From assembly GCF_028532485.1 (NCBI RefSeq), contig NZ_CP116942.1, positions 4,154,001 to 4,218,000 on the forward strand: a stretch of 64,000 nucleotides of DNA, written 5' to 3'. A program made the translations under genes and the position numbers. Numbering within the stretch: the first letter of the stretch is position 1; the number at the start of each line of letters is the position of its first letter. The notes beneath the pieces are model-generated. The model worked only from the letters and a program-made list of their open reading frames with translations, was not told the origin of the DNA and did no database searches. Source of the DNA: Iamia majanohamensis (GTDB lineage: Bacteria; Actinomycetota; Acidimicrobiia; Acidimicrobiales; Iamiaceae). This document shows positions 9,717 through 16,935 of the stretch, piece by piece.

Positions 9717-10189
9717 CAGGCGGCCTCCTCGTCGGGCGCGAGCGGTCGGCCCTCGAGGCCGACGCGGCGGATGGTGGAGCCCGGGGTGCGGGCGGCCGAC
9801 AACATGCCCTCGACCGCCGGGCGGGCGGGCCGGGACGGGCCCCAGCTGAGCCCGCCGTTGGCGATCTCGAAGACGAAGGACACGAACACGGGCACGGCGA
9901 ACAGCAGGATGGCGACCAGGCCGAACACGGCGAGCTCCCGGTGCACCACCGCGTAGGGGTACAGGAACACGATCTCGATGTCGAACACGATGAACAGCAT
10001 GGCCACGAGGTAGAAGCGCACGGGGAACCGCTGGGGCGGCTCCCGCGACGGCACGATGCCGCACTCGTAGGGGGCGCTCTTGGCCGGGGTGGGGTTGCGG
10101 GGGGCCACCAGGCCCGACACCACGCGGCTGATCACGGCGAAGAGGATCGCCAGGACGAACAGCGCGACGACGGGCAGGTACTGGCCCAT
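9716..10189 (-). CDS. nuoA: NADH-quinone oxidoreductase subunit A
   Basis: Small membrane subunit of complex I with three transmembrane helices. The family motif [10 protein letters not shown] is near residue 37, followed by [28 protein letters not shown] with the conserved acidic loop. The start ATG at 10189 ([17 protein letters not shown]) was chosen because it opens directly on the first helix and sits two bases after the previous stop. A longer frame upstream is Arg-rich shadow. The protein is 157 aa; about 40 C-terminal residues after helix three are extra. It is the first nuo gene, directly attached to the complex III genes. Confidence 0.95.
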   Translation of the reverse strand: MGQYLPVVALFVLAILFAVISRVVSGLVAPRNPTPAKSAPYECGIVPSREPPQRFPVRFYLVAMLFIVFDIEIVFLYPYAVVHRELAVFGLVAILLFAVPVFVSFVFEIANGGLSWGPSRPARPAVEGMLSAARTPGSTIRRVGLEGRPLAPDEEAA

Positions 10190-10191
10190 GC

Positions 10192-11145
10192 TCAGCTCCC
10201 GGCGGCGGCCGCCGCGGCCCGCGCCTCGCGGACCAGCTTGTCCCGACGGTTGAGGGAGACGACGCACACCGCGAACACGATGCCCGACGCCACCGCGGTG
10301 GCCGTGGCCGGCAGGCGCTGCGAGCCGAGGTCACGGAGCATCACGACCGAGACGACGGGCGCCTCGGGGTCGGCGACCGGCGTGGGCGGGGGCTCACCGG
10401 GCACCTCCTCGCGGGGGATGACCTGCTGGACCTGGACCACCGCGGTGTGCTCGGGGTGGCCGAGGGGCCAGGTGAGGATGCGCTCGGCCTTGAACAGCAC
10501 CCGGTCGAGCCAGTTGGCGTCGTCGACGAGGTCGTCCTTGCCGCCGTTGCTCCAGGTGTCGAGCACGACGAGGTCGGCGGTCGAGTCGTAGACGCCCCGC
10601 TCGTCGACCAGGTAGGCGGTGGCCGCCGCTGTGGCCTCACCGGTCTGGGGGTCGGCCGCGGCCAGCAGCTCCCACCCGTCGTCGGTGTCGGCGATGCCCT
10701 CGAGGGCGGGGTCCTCGTCGAGGTCGGGGTCGACGCTCAGGAGGTCGCCGATCTGGGGCTCGCGGGCCGTCGGGTCGTCGGGGAACTGCTGCTCGAGCGC
10801 CTCGTTGCCCTCGATCAGGGCCCGGGCCTCGGGCAGGTCCTCCTGGGGGGGCACCGATCTGGCCACCACGGTGTTGGCCTGTGAGAGGTCCCCGTAGTTG
10901 ACCTCCTCGATCTCCCAGGTCGCGGCCCGACCCTGGTAGCCGATGCCGTAGATGGCCCAGACCACGCCCATGATCATCATCCACGAGGCCAGGCCGGTGA
11001 GGGCCAGGAGGAAGCCCAGGCGGGGGCCGCTGTTGGTCGCCAGGAGCAGGTACACCGACCCGCCCAGGACGAGGGTGCCGACCACGACGGTGAGCAGTCC
11101 GCGGAACCCCGGGTCCCAGGAGATGGCGGCGAGCATCAGTTCCAC
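10192..11145 (-). CDS. membrane protein of unknown function between complex III and nuo genes
   Basis: No family was recognised. The 317-aa product has an N-terminal membrane hairpin (residues about 14-36 and 42-68, including [30 protein letters not shown]). A polar, acidic domain of about 200 residues follows and contains [38 protein letters not shown]. One further helix lies near residues 275-297 ([20 protein letters not shown]), with a short basic tail. No haem, iron-sulfur or cofactor motif is present. It begins four bases after the dihaem cytochrome c stop, and nuoA begins two bases after its own stop, so it is certainly co-transcribed with both complexes. It may be an accessory or assembly subunit of complex III; that is inference from position only. 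Confidence 0.85.
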   Translation of the reverse strand: MELMLAAISWDPGFRGLLTVVVGTLVLGGSVYLLLATNSGPRLGFLLALTGLASWMMIMGVVWAIYGIGYQGRAATWEIEEVNYGDLSQANTVVARSVPPQEDLPEARALIEGNEALEQQFPDDPTAREPQIGDLLSVDPDLDEDPALEGIADTDDGWELLAAADPQTGEATAAATAYLVDERGVYDSTADLVVLDTWSNGGKDDLVDDANWLDRVLFKAERILTWPLGHPEHTAVVQVQQVIPREEVPGEPPPTPVADPEAPVVSVVMLRDLGSQRLPATATAVASGIVFAVCVVSLNRRDKLVREARAAAAAAGS

Positions 11146-11149
11146 GGTG

Positions 11150-12283
11150 TCACAGACCCCTGACGTAGCGGACGATCTTCTCGACGTCCTCCTTCGAGTA
11201 CATGCCCCCGACGGTGTCGGGGTCGGACGGATCGCTCTCGATCACGCCCACCTCGCCGGTCTCCTGCGCGTTGTCGACCTTGGCCGGCACCTGGCAGAAG
11301 CCGGGCATCTGGCCCGAGCCCTGGCTGTTGCGGCCGTAGTTGACGCCCTGCTCGCTGCCGGCGCAGACGAACTCGACCTGCTGCTCGAAGCCGGTGATCG
11401 GCCCCGGGAACCGGGTGGTGCTCACCCCGCCCCGCAGGGACGGGCCGAGGGCGCCGTTGCCGTCGGGGCCCTTCTGGTTGTACGACCAGCCCGTGGTGTG
11501 GCAGCGCCCGCAGGCGTAGGCGCCGCCCGCGAAGTTCGTGTAGTAGCCGAGGTTGAACATGGCCTCGCCCTCGCTGGCGTAGGGCACGCCCGCCTCCTCG
11601 GCGGCGGCCATCTCCTCGGCCAGGGCGTCGGGCACCTGGGCCTGGGACTCCTCCGGCGTGAGCTGGATGGTCTCCATGTAGTCGATGAGGTTCTGGAGCT
11701 GCTGGTCGTTGAGCGGGCCGCCGCCCTCGACGCCCCAGGCCGGCATGGGCGAGTAGGTGCGGCCGTAGGTGAGGATGTAGCGCACCTCCTCCCGGCTGTA
11801 GCGGAGCAGCACGGTGTTGAGCGCCGGGCCCTTCCACTCGACCTGCTCGACGAACTGGCCGTTGGCGTCGGTGATGGTGAAGGGCACCACGCTGCCCTGG
11901 GCCTCCATGCCGCCGTGGCAGAAGGCGCAGTTGAAGCCGCCGTTCTCGGTGGTCTCGAACATCTCCGCGCCCCGGGCCGCGAAGGTGTCCTTGAAGTTCT
12001 CGCGGGCCCCGGCCTGCCGGGCCGGCTCGTTCAGGAAGTAGAGGGCCAGGGCGATGGCCACCACGAACAGGCCGATGAGCCCGGCGAGCAGGACCCGGTC
12101 GAGGCGCTTCCCCTCCAGCTCCTCGTCGGAGTAGTAGGGCTTGCGGTTGGCCGCCAGCTCGATCTCGGAGCCGACCTCCGCCCGCCCCTGTCGGGCGTTG
12201 ATGGCGAAGTAGGTGATGAAGATGACGACGGCGGAGAACAGCATGATCCCGCCGATGGTGGATTGGGTGCTGGCCAGCAGCAT
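11150..12283 (-). CDS. qcrC: dihaem cytochrome c subunit of menaquinol-cytochrome c reductase
   Basis: Electron-transfer subunit of a bcc-type complex III. Two CxxCH haem c motifs are present: CAFCH near residue 118 and CGRCH near residue 259. A likely distal Met lies in each domain (YSPMPAWG and GQMPGFC). Two membrane segments near the N-terminus (residues about 10-28 and 65-83) anchor the haem domains outside the membrane. The 377-aa length fits fused dihaem cytochromes c of actinobacterial complex III. The start ATG at 12283 overlaps the Rieske stop. The order Rieske then cytochrome c differs from the qcrCAB order of mycobacteria and Streptomyces. Confidence 0.9.
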   Translation of the reverse strand: MLLASTQSTIGGIMLFSAVVIFITYFAINARQGRAEVGSEIELAANRKPYYSDEELEGKRLDRVLLAGLIGLFVVAIALALYFLNEPARQAGARENFKDTFAARGAEMFETTENGGFNCAFCHGGMEAQGSVVPFTITDANGQFVEQVEWKGPALNTVLLRYSREEVRYILTYGRTYSPMPAWGVEGGGPLNDQQLQNLIDYMETIQLTPEESQAQVPDALAEEMAAAEEAGVPYASEGEAMFNLGYYTNFAGGAYACGRCHTTGWSYNQKGPDGNGALGPSLRGGVSTTRFPGPITGFEQQVEFVCAGSEQGVNYGRNSQGSGQMPGFCQVPAKVDNAQETGEVGVIESDPSDPDTVGGMYSKEDVEKIVRYVRGL

Positions 12284-13152
12284 CAGTGCGCCTCGCCTCC
12301 GGAGATGCAGTTGGGCCCCTCGGCCTCCTGGCCGGTGGTGTTGGTGCCGATGGGCGGGCCCTGGATGATCAGGCCGGTGTCGACGGTGAAGGTGGTGCCC
12401 TCGACGGCCATGGCGAAGCGGTCGAGGCCGCGGGGGGCCGGGCCGCCCTTCTTCTCACCGACCCGGTTGTACTGCGAGCCGTGGCACGGGCACTCGAACC
12501 ACTGCGAGGTGGCGCACTCGGGCACGCGGCAGCCGAGGTGCGGGCACTTCTGGTACAGGGCCACCAGGCCCGCCTCCATGCCGGCCAGCTCCGAGGGGGA
12601 GTACACCTGGCGGGCGTTGTCGAGGGCCGAGGCCGGGTACTCGGTGATCCACATGCGGCCCTCGGGGTAGTAGAGGAAGCCGGCGTTCTGCTGGATCTCG
12701 GACTTGAGCTCGGCGACGTTGCCGACGCTGATCTTGGAGCCGAAGCCGCTCGTGCCCTGCGGCCAGAGGAAGGCCAGGGCGGCGGGGGCGAAGGCGCCGA
12801 TGCCGAGGCCGAAGCCGGCGATGATGCCGCGGTTCATGAACTGGCGCCGGGTGACGCCCATGGCCTCCTCGTCGGGCGGCGTCCACTGCACGGGGGCCGA
12901 GGGCGGGGCGGCGACGAGGTCGGACCCGCCCCGGCGGGCCTCGGCCGTGGCCAGCTCGACCTCCTTGCCGGTGGAGGGCGCGACCTCCTCCTCGGCCGCC
13001 GCCTCGCGGCGGCGCGCGGTGTCGCGGCTGCGGGTCTCGCGGGCCAGGTGGCCCACAGCGCGCTGGGTGTCGCGCGAGCGCTGGGCCGCGAAGAGGGCAC
13101 CGGCGGCACCGAGCACCAGCACGATGAGGGCGAGGACGATCACGACGGACAT
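12283..13152 (-). CDS. qcrA: Rieske [2Fe-2S] subunit of menaquinol-cytochrome c reductase
   Basis: Iron-sulfur subunit that takes electrons from menaquinol. The Rieske ligands are CPHLGC near residue 201 and CPCHGS near residue 219, with the usual disulfide Cys in both loops. A twin-arginine-like segment, TRRQFMNRGIIAGFGLGIGAF, starts near residue 100, so folded export by Tat is likely. A separate hydrophobic segment occupies residues 1-22 and is followed by a long Arg/Glu-rich linker. The N-terminus is therefore longer than in classical Rieske proteins, as in other actinobacterial QcrA. It overlaps the cytochrome c gene by one base and follows subunit IV by 11 bases. Confidence 0.93.
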   Translation of the reverse strand: MSVVIVLALIVLVLGAAGALFAAQRSRDTQRAVGHLARETRSRDTARRREAAAEEEVAPSTGKEVELATAEARRGGSDLVAAPPSAPVQWTPPDEEAMGVTRRQFMNRGIIAGFGLGIGAFAPAALAFLWPQGTSGFGSKISVGNVAELKSEIQQNAGFLYYPEGRMWITEYPASALDNARQVYSPSELAGMEAGLVALYQKCPHLGCRVPECATSQWFECPCHGSQYNRVGEKKGGPAPRGLDRFAMAVEGTTFTVDTGLIIQGPPIGTNTTGQEAEGPNCISGGEAH

Positions 13153-13163
13153 GGGGGGTCCTC

Positions 13164-13928
13164 CTACAGCTCGAAGAAGAGGCCGTCGGCCCAGGGGAAC
13201 ACGAAGTTCTGCCCCGGACCTCGGAAGAACGAACCGATCATCACCAGCACGGCCCAGAACATCAGGAAGACCGTGAACAGCGAGATGGCGAACTTCCGGT
13301 CCTCCGGCTTGTTGGACGGGTTGCGGTCGGTGTACGGCGCCAGGATCAGGGCGAACAGGCCCATCCCGGGGATGGTCACGCCGGCGACCATCGGGTGGAA
13401 CATGGTGAGCAGCTCCTGGAGGCCCAGGAAGTACCAGGGGGCCTTGGAGGGGTTCGGCGTCTGGTTGGGGTTGGCCAGGGTCAGCAGCGGGGCGTTGACG
13501 AAGATCGAGAAGATCAGGACGAAGGCGGTGCAGAGCAGGGCGGCCACGAACTCCACGGCCAGCAGGTGCGGCCAGGTGTGGACCTTGTCCTGCGGCATGG
13601 CCTTGACGTCCTGGATGGACCCGGACTTCACGACGGTCAGGAGGCGCTGGGTGTGGCCTCCCGGCCCGGCGGCCACGGGTGGGGCCGCGGTGGCCACGCC
13701 GCCGCCCGCGGGCTCGGCCGTGGCCACGGCGGTGCCGGCGTCGCCGCCGGAGGACCCGCTGCGGGCCGCCTTGGCCCGCTCGAGCAGGTGGGCGGGGATG
13801 CGGCTGTCGCCGGCGTCGCCGCCCTCGGCGCCGCCGGAGGCGGGCGCGTCGGCCGGCTCGGACGAGGAGGCGGCCTTCTGGCGGGCCGCCTCGGCCCGCT
13901 TGCGGAGGTGTTCGGGGATCTCGGTCAT
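13164..13928 (-). CDS. cytochrome b C-terminal half (subunit IV type) with IPEHL-type N-terminal repeats
   Basis: C-terminal half of a split cytochrome b, equivalent to b6f subunit IV. The quinone-site motif appears as APWYFLGLQELL (PEWY equivalent) near residue 155, followed by three hydrophobic helices. The start ATG at 13928 gives MTEIPEHLRKRAEAARQ. The first 75 residues are a hydrophilic extension containing two related motifs, IPEHLRKRAEAAR and IPAHLLERAKAAR, then a Gly/Ala/Thr-rich linker. The same motif opens the divergent cytochrome c at 15986. The gene lies 11 bases downstream of the b6 half. The full QcrB of mycobacteria is a single chain, so the split form is notable. Confidence 0.9.
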   Translation of the reverse strand: MTEIPEHLRKRAEAARQKAASSSEPADAPASGGAEGGDAGDSRIPAHLLERAKAARSGSSGGDAGTAVATAEPAGGGVATAAPPVAAGPGGHTQRLLTVVKSGSIQDVKAMPQDKVHTWPHLLAVEFVAALLCTAFVLIFSIFVNAPLLTLANPNQTPNPSKAPWYFLGLQELLTMFHPMVAGVTIPGMGLFALILAPYTDRNPSNKPEDRKFAISLFTVFLMFWAVLVMIGSFFRGPGQNFVFPWADGLFFEL

Positions 13929-13939
13929 GTCTCCGTCTC

Positions 13940-14719
13940 CTACAGGGGACCGCTGATGCCGCCGTCCTTGCGGACCCGCCAGAAGTGGATCGCCATGAAG
14001 ATGACGATCACGAACGGGAGCATCAGGACGTGCAGGACGTACCAGCGCAACAGGGTGTCGGTGCCGATCTCGGCCCCGCCCAGGAGGGCGAAGCGCACTT
14101 GGTTCCCGAACACCGGGGTGTAGCCCATCATGTTCGTGCCCACCGTGACCGCCCACAGGGCCAGCTGGTCCCAGGGCAGCAGGTAGCCGGTGAAGCTGAG
14201 CAGCAGCGTCAGGGTGAGGAGGATGACGCCGATGACCCAGTTGAACTCCCGGGGCGGCTTGTAGGCGCCGTGGTAGAAGACGCGGGCCATGTGCAGGAAG
14301 ACCGACAGCACCATGAGGTGCGCGGCCCACCGGTGCATGTTCCGCACCAGCAGGCCGAAGGCCACGTTGGTCTGCAGGGCGTAGATGTCGTTCCAGGCCT
14401 GCGCCGCGGTCGGCCGGTAGAAGAACATCAGGAAGATGCCGGTGACGGTGAGCAGGATGAACAGGAAGAAGCTGAGCCCGCCGAGGCACAGGGTGTAGGA
14501 CACCTTGACCGCGTGGCGCTTCACCTTGACCGGGTGCAGGTGGTACAGCACCGAGTTCATGATCACGTAGGACCGGTTCCGGGGGCTGTCGGTGTAGCCC
14601 TTCCGGAAGATCGACCCGGGCCGGAAGATGGAGTTCCAGGTCTGGCTGGCCTGGACCTTGTCGGTCATGTCGCCCATGACCCGGGCGGCCCGACCCTTGT
14701 TCTGCATGGCCTTGGCCAT
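13940..14719 (-). CDS. qcrB: cytochrome b6-type subunit of menaquinol-cytochrome c reductase
   Basis: N-terminal haem-binding half of cytochrome b, 259 aa with four membrane helices. The paired haem-ligand histidines are visible in NMHRWAAHLMVLSVFLHMARV and LLRWYVLHVLMLPFVIVIFMAIHFW. The quinone-site region is SFTGYLLPWDQLALWAVTVG. About 75 hydrophilic residues precede the first helix, including a conserved-looking segment YHLHPVKVKRHAVKV. The start ATG at 14719 was chosen because the frame upstream is short and GGAAGG lies about 11 bases before it. It belongs with the following subunit IV, Rieske and cytochrome c genes. Confidence 0.93.
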   Translation of the reverse strand: MAKAMQNKGRAARVMGDMTDKVQASQTWNSIFRPGSIFRKGYTDSPRNRSYVIMNSVLYHLHPVKVKRHAVKVSYTLCLGGLSFFLFILLTVTGIFLMFFYRPTAAQAWNDIYALQTNVAFGLLVRNMHRWAAHLMVLSVFLHMARVFYHGAYKPPREFNWVIGVILLTLTLLLSFTGYLLPWDQLALWAVTVGTNMMGYTPVFGNQVRFALLGGAEIGTDTLLRWYVLHVLMLPFVIVIFMAIHFWRVRKDGGISGPL

Positions 14720-14766
14720 CGTCTAGAGCCCTTCCTGCGTGAGGGGGGTGGTGGCGCGGGCGGGGC

Positions 14767-15183
14767 TCATCCGAGCCGCATCCCGTAGCCGTACCCGTAG
14801 GAGTTGGTGCGCTGGTGGCTGTCGCCCTCGGCGGCGGCCTCGCCCACCTTGCCGAGGATGATCACCCCGGTGGGGCAGCGGTCGACGCACAGGGCGCACC
14901 GGGTGCACACGTCGTCGTCGATGGTGAAGATCACGTGGTCGCTGGGGTCGATGCCGGGGCGCTCGGTGCCCTCGGCCTCGGCCACCGCGTCGGGGCGCAC
15001 CATGAAGATGCACTTCCACGGGCAGATGTCGACGCAGCCCTCGCACATGATGCACTCGGACTGGTCGATGTGGATGAACTGCTTGGGCTTGACCGCCTTG
15101 GCCAGGTAGTCGGCGTCGACCTCCTTCAGGACGTAGTCGGCGCGGAACTCGGGCATCGGCGGGTTGGCGTCGGTGCGGGCCAT
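14767..15183 (-). CDS. 2x[4Fe-4S] ferredoxin in the complex III operon
   Basis: Ferredoxin-like protein of 138 aa with two complete cluster motifs, CIMCEGCVDICPWKC near residue 44 and CTRCALCVDRCPTGV near residue 93. An acidic spacer of about 35 residues separates the motifs, so the fold resembles NuoI-type subunits more than small soluble ferredoxins. The start ATG at 15183 has a strong GGAGGAGGTG ribosome binding site. The C-terminus is rich in Tyr/Gly (NSYGYGYGMRLG). It lies 46 bases upstream of cytochrome b. Either a dedicated electron donor or an extra subunit of this complex III is plausible; position suggests a structural link, and no partner is proved. Confidence 0.88.
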   Translation of the reverse strand: MARTDANPPMPEFRADYVLKEVDADYLAKAVKPKQFIHIDQSECIMCEGCVDICPWKCIFMVRPDAVAEAEGTERPGIDPSDHVIFTIDDDVCTRCALCVDRCPTGVIILGKVGEAAAEGDSHQRTNSYGYGYGMRLG

Positions 15184-15284
15184 GTCAGGTCACCTCCTCC
15201 ACCAGGGTGCCGCAGGGGGCGACCGGAGCGGTCGCGGCGGCCGGCGTGGAGCGTCGGGGTCGGGCGGGGGCCATCGGGGGTGGC

Positions 15285-15728
15285 TCAGGCCTTCCGGGCC
15301 AGGGGGCGGCCGTAGGCGGTGGTCTTCTCCTCCAGAGCCTTGCGCCTGCGCTCGGCCTTGTCACCTCGGCCCTGCCACACCGCCCACAGGGCGATCTGGG
15401 CGGCGAGGAAGACCCCGTAGATGGTCACGGCGATGAGGTGGGAGAGGGTCTCGTAGGAGACGTTGAAGGGCACCTCGGTGAGGGCACCGGTGCCGCTGGG
15501 GCCGGCCAGGTAGGCGTCGGGCCGCCAGCTGAGCTCGTTCTCGGCCCAGGTGAGCCACTGGTGGGGCACCACGCCGTAGACCCAGAAGAGCCCGAAGAAC
15601 ACGAAGGTGGCCCCGAGCATGGCCTCGCCCCACGACAGCTCGGCGCCGACGGGACGTCGCTTGGCCACGACGAGGACGATGGCGCCCAGGATCACCGAGA
15701 CGATCAGGGAACCGACGAACGCGACCAC
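15285..15728 (-). CDS. small membrane protein, first gene of the complex III-complex I operon
   Basis: No family was recognised. The 147-aa product has three predicted membrane helices (residues about 3-22, 38-56 and 98-120) and a basic tail (KAERRRKALEEKTTAYGRPLARKA). The periplasmic loop after helix two contains VPHQWLTWAENELSWRPDAYL. No cofactor motif is visible. The start is GTG at 15728 with the ideal ribosome binding site AGGAGGTGA (on the minus strand at 15731-15740). A Rex-type operator abuts that site. Position as leader gene suggests an accessory subunit of the respiratory complex. Confidence 0.85.
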   Translation of the reverse strand: MVAFVGSLIVSVILGAIVLVVAKRRPVGAELSWGEAMLGATFVFFGLFWVYGVVPHQWLTWAENELSWRPDAYLAGPSGTGALTEVPFNVSYETLSHLIAVTIYGVFLAAQIALWAVWQGRGDKAERRRKALEEKTTAYGRPLARKA

Positions 15729-15743
15729 CTCTCACCTCCTACT

Positions 15744-15761
15744 TGGTGAATCTGCTCACAA
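15744..15761 (-). promoter_or_regulatory. Rex operator upstream of the complex III-complex I operon
   Basis: On the plus strand the site reads TGGTGAATCTGCTCACAA. Compared with the known Rex consensus TTGTGAA-N4-TTCACAA it matches 12 of 14 defined positions and keeps the spacing. It lies three bases beyond the ribosome binding site of the first gene, so bound Rex would block initiation or early elongation. rex itself is at 36414-37109. Binding is inference from sequence. Confidence 0.72.
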
Positions 15762-15985
15762 TGGTCTGACCAGCACCCCAGGGTGCGGCTCACTGCCCCG
15801 AGGGTCTAGCACGGGCCCTCCGAGCCGGGCACATCGTCGCCGACCCCCCGTCGACCCTCCGGGCGGGCGCCCGCGACGGCCTCCTCCCCCGCTTGGTCCG
15901 GGCTCTCGGGGCCGGTCTAGGGTGCGCCCGATCGCCGGGCGCGGCGCTGCCGTGCCCCTCCCGTCCGCCTGCGGAGGCCAGTCCG

Positions 15986-16801
15986 TTGACCGAGATCCCC
16001 GAACACCTCCTGAAGCGCTCCAAGGAGCGCCGGGCGGCCCTGGGCCTGCCCGGCGGCGAGGGCGGCGACGGCGGTGGCGACGCGGGGTCCGGCGGCGACG
16101 GCGGCGGGGCCGACGCCCCGTCCACGCCCGCCAAGGCCGAGCCCACCCCGGCGCCGGCCAAGGTCGAGGAGGCCCCTCCTCCCCCGCCCAAGCCGAAGCC
16201 GCCCTACATCAAGGCGGCCGAGCGGCGGAAGCGCATCCCCTACTGGGCCATGCCGGTCCTCGCCCTGCTGCCGGTCTGGGGCATCCTCTACGCCAACAGC
16301 ATGCAGGCCCCCGAGGTCGAGGACGAGTCCCTCACCATCGGCGCCGAGGTCTACGCCTCCTGCTCGGGCTGCCACGGCGGGGGCGGCGAGGGCGGCGTCG
16401 GCGCCCAGCTCAGCGACGGCGAGGTCCTGCTCACCTACCCCGACCCCGTCGCCATGATGGAGTGGCTCTACCTCGGCGCCGAGGGCTGGACCGGCACCAC
16501 CGGCGACGCCCCCTACGGCGACCCCGACCGCCCCGGCGGGGCCCACACCACCGGCATGCTGCCGGGCGTGATGCCCGCCTTCGGCGACCTCGACGCCACC
16601 GAGCTGGCCGCCGTCACCCGCTACGTGCGCGAGCAGCTCTCCGGCGAGCCCGTCGCCTCCCCCGAGGTGCAGGAGCTCTACGAGGAGTGGGCCACCCTGG
16701 CCATCGAGGGGGCCGAGTCCGGCGAGCTGGTGTACCAGCAGGTGCCGGGCAACGAGGAGGCCGTCGCCGAGCGCATCGACATCCTCAGCCAGGAGGGGTG
16801 A
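15986..16801 (+). CDS. membrane-anchored mono-haem cytochrome c
   Basis: Extracytoplasmic class I cytochrome c, 271 aa. One haem motif CSGCH lies near residue 128, and a probable axial Met lies in GMLPGVMPAFGDLD. One membrane anchor is near residues 87-106 (PYWAMPVLALLPVWGILYA). The start was set at TTG 15986 because GGAGG lies eight bases upstream; it gives MTEIPEHLLKRSKERR, the same motif that opens the cytochrome b subunit IV. The frame upstream has an ATG-free, Pro/Arg-rich extension that is unlikely to be coding. A long Pro/Ala/Lys linker precedes the anchor. The gene diverges from the complex III operon and probably carries electrons from it. Confidence 0.87.
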   Translation: MTEIPEHLLKRSKERRAALGLPGGEGGDGGGDAGSGGDGGGADAPSTPAKAEPTPAPAKVEEAPPPPPKPKPPYIKAAERRKRIPYWAMPVLALLPVWGILYANSMQAPEVEDESLTIGAEVYASCSGCHGGGGEGGVGAQLSDGEVLLTYPDPVAMMEWLYLGAEGWTGTTGDAPYGDPDRPGGAHTTGMLPGVMPAFGDLDATELAAVTRYVREQLSGEPVASPEVQELYEEWATLAIEGAESGELVYQQVPGNEEAVAERIDILSQEG

Positions 16802-16883
16802 CGCTCTCGTCGTCACTCGCTCGCTGCGCTCGCTCCGTTCCGACGAACCAGGTGGGCTCGCTGCGCTCGCGCTGAGCGATCCC

Positions 16884-16918
16884 GGCAGGTGACGGCTCGT
16901 CCCTCGCCGCCACCTGCC
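16884..16918 (+). terminator. hairpin downstream of the cytochrome c gene
   Basis: An 8-bp stem GGCAGGTG/CACCTGCC encloses a second 4-bp stem CGGC/GCCG with one mismatch between them and a 9-base loop. It lies 83 bases after the cytochrome c stop and just before the insertion sequence. No T-run follows, so a factor-assisted terminator is the best reading. Confidence 0.5.
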
Positions 16919-16935
16919 TCCTGCGGGGGAGACCC

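Noticed and set aside
16802-16883. Repeated CTCGCTGCGCTCGC near the cytochrome c stop as attachment site
   Set aside because: Two short copies are a common low-complexity pattern in high-GC DNA, and no integrase or matching distal copy is present.
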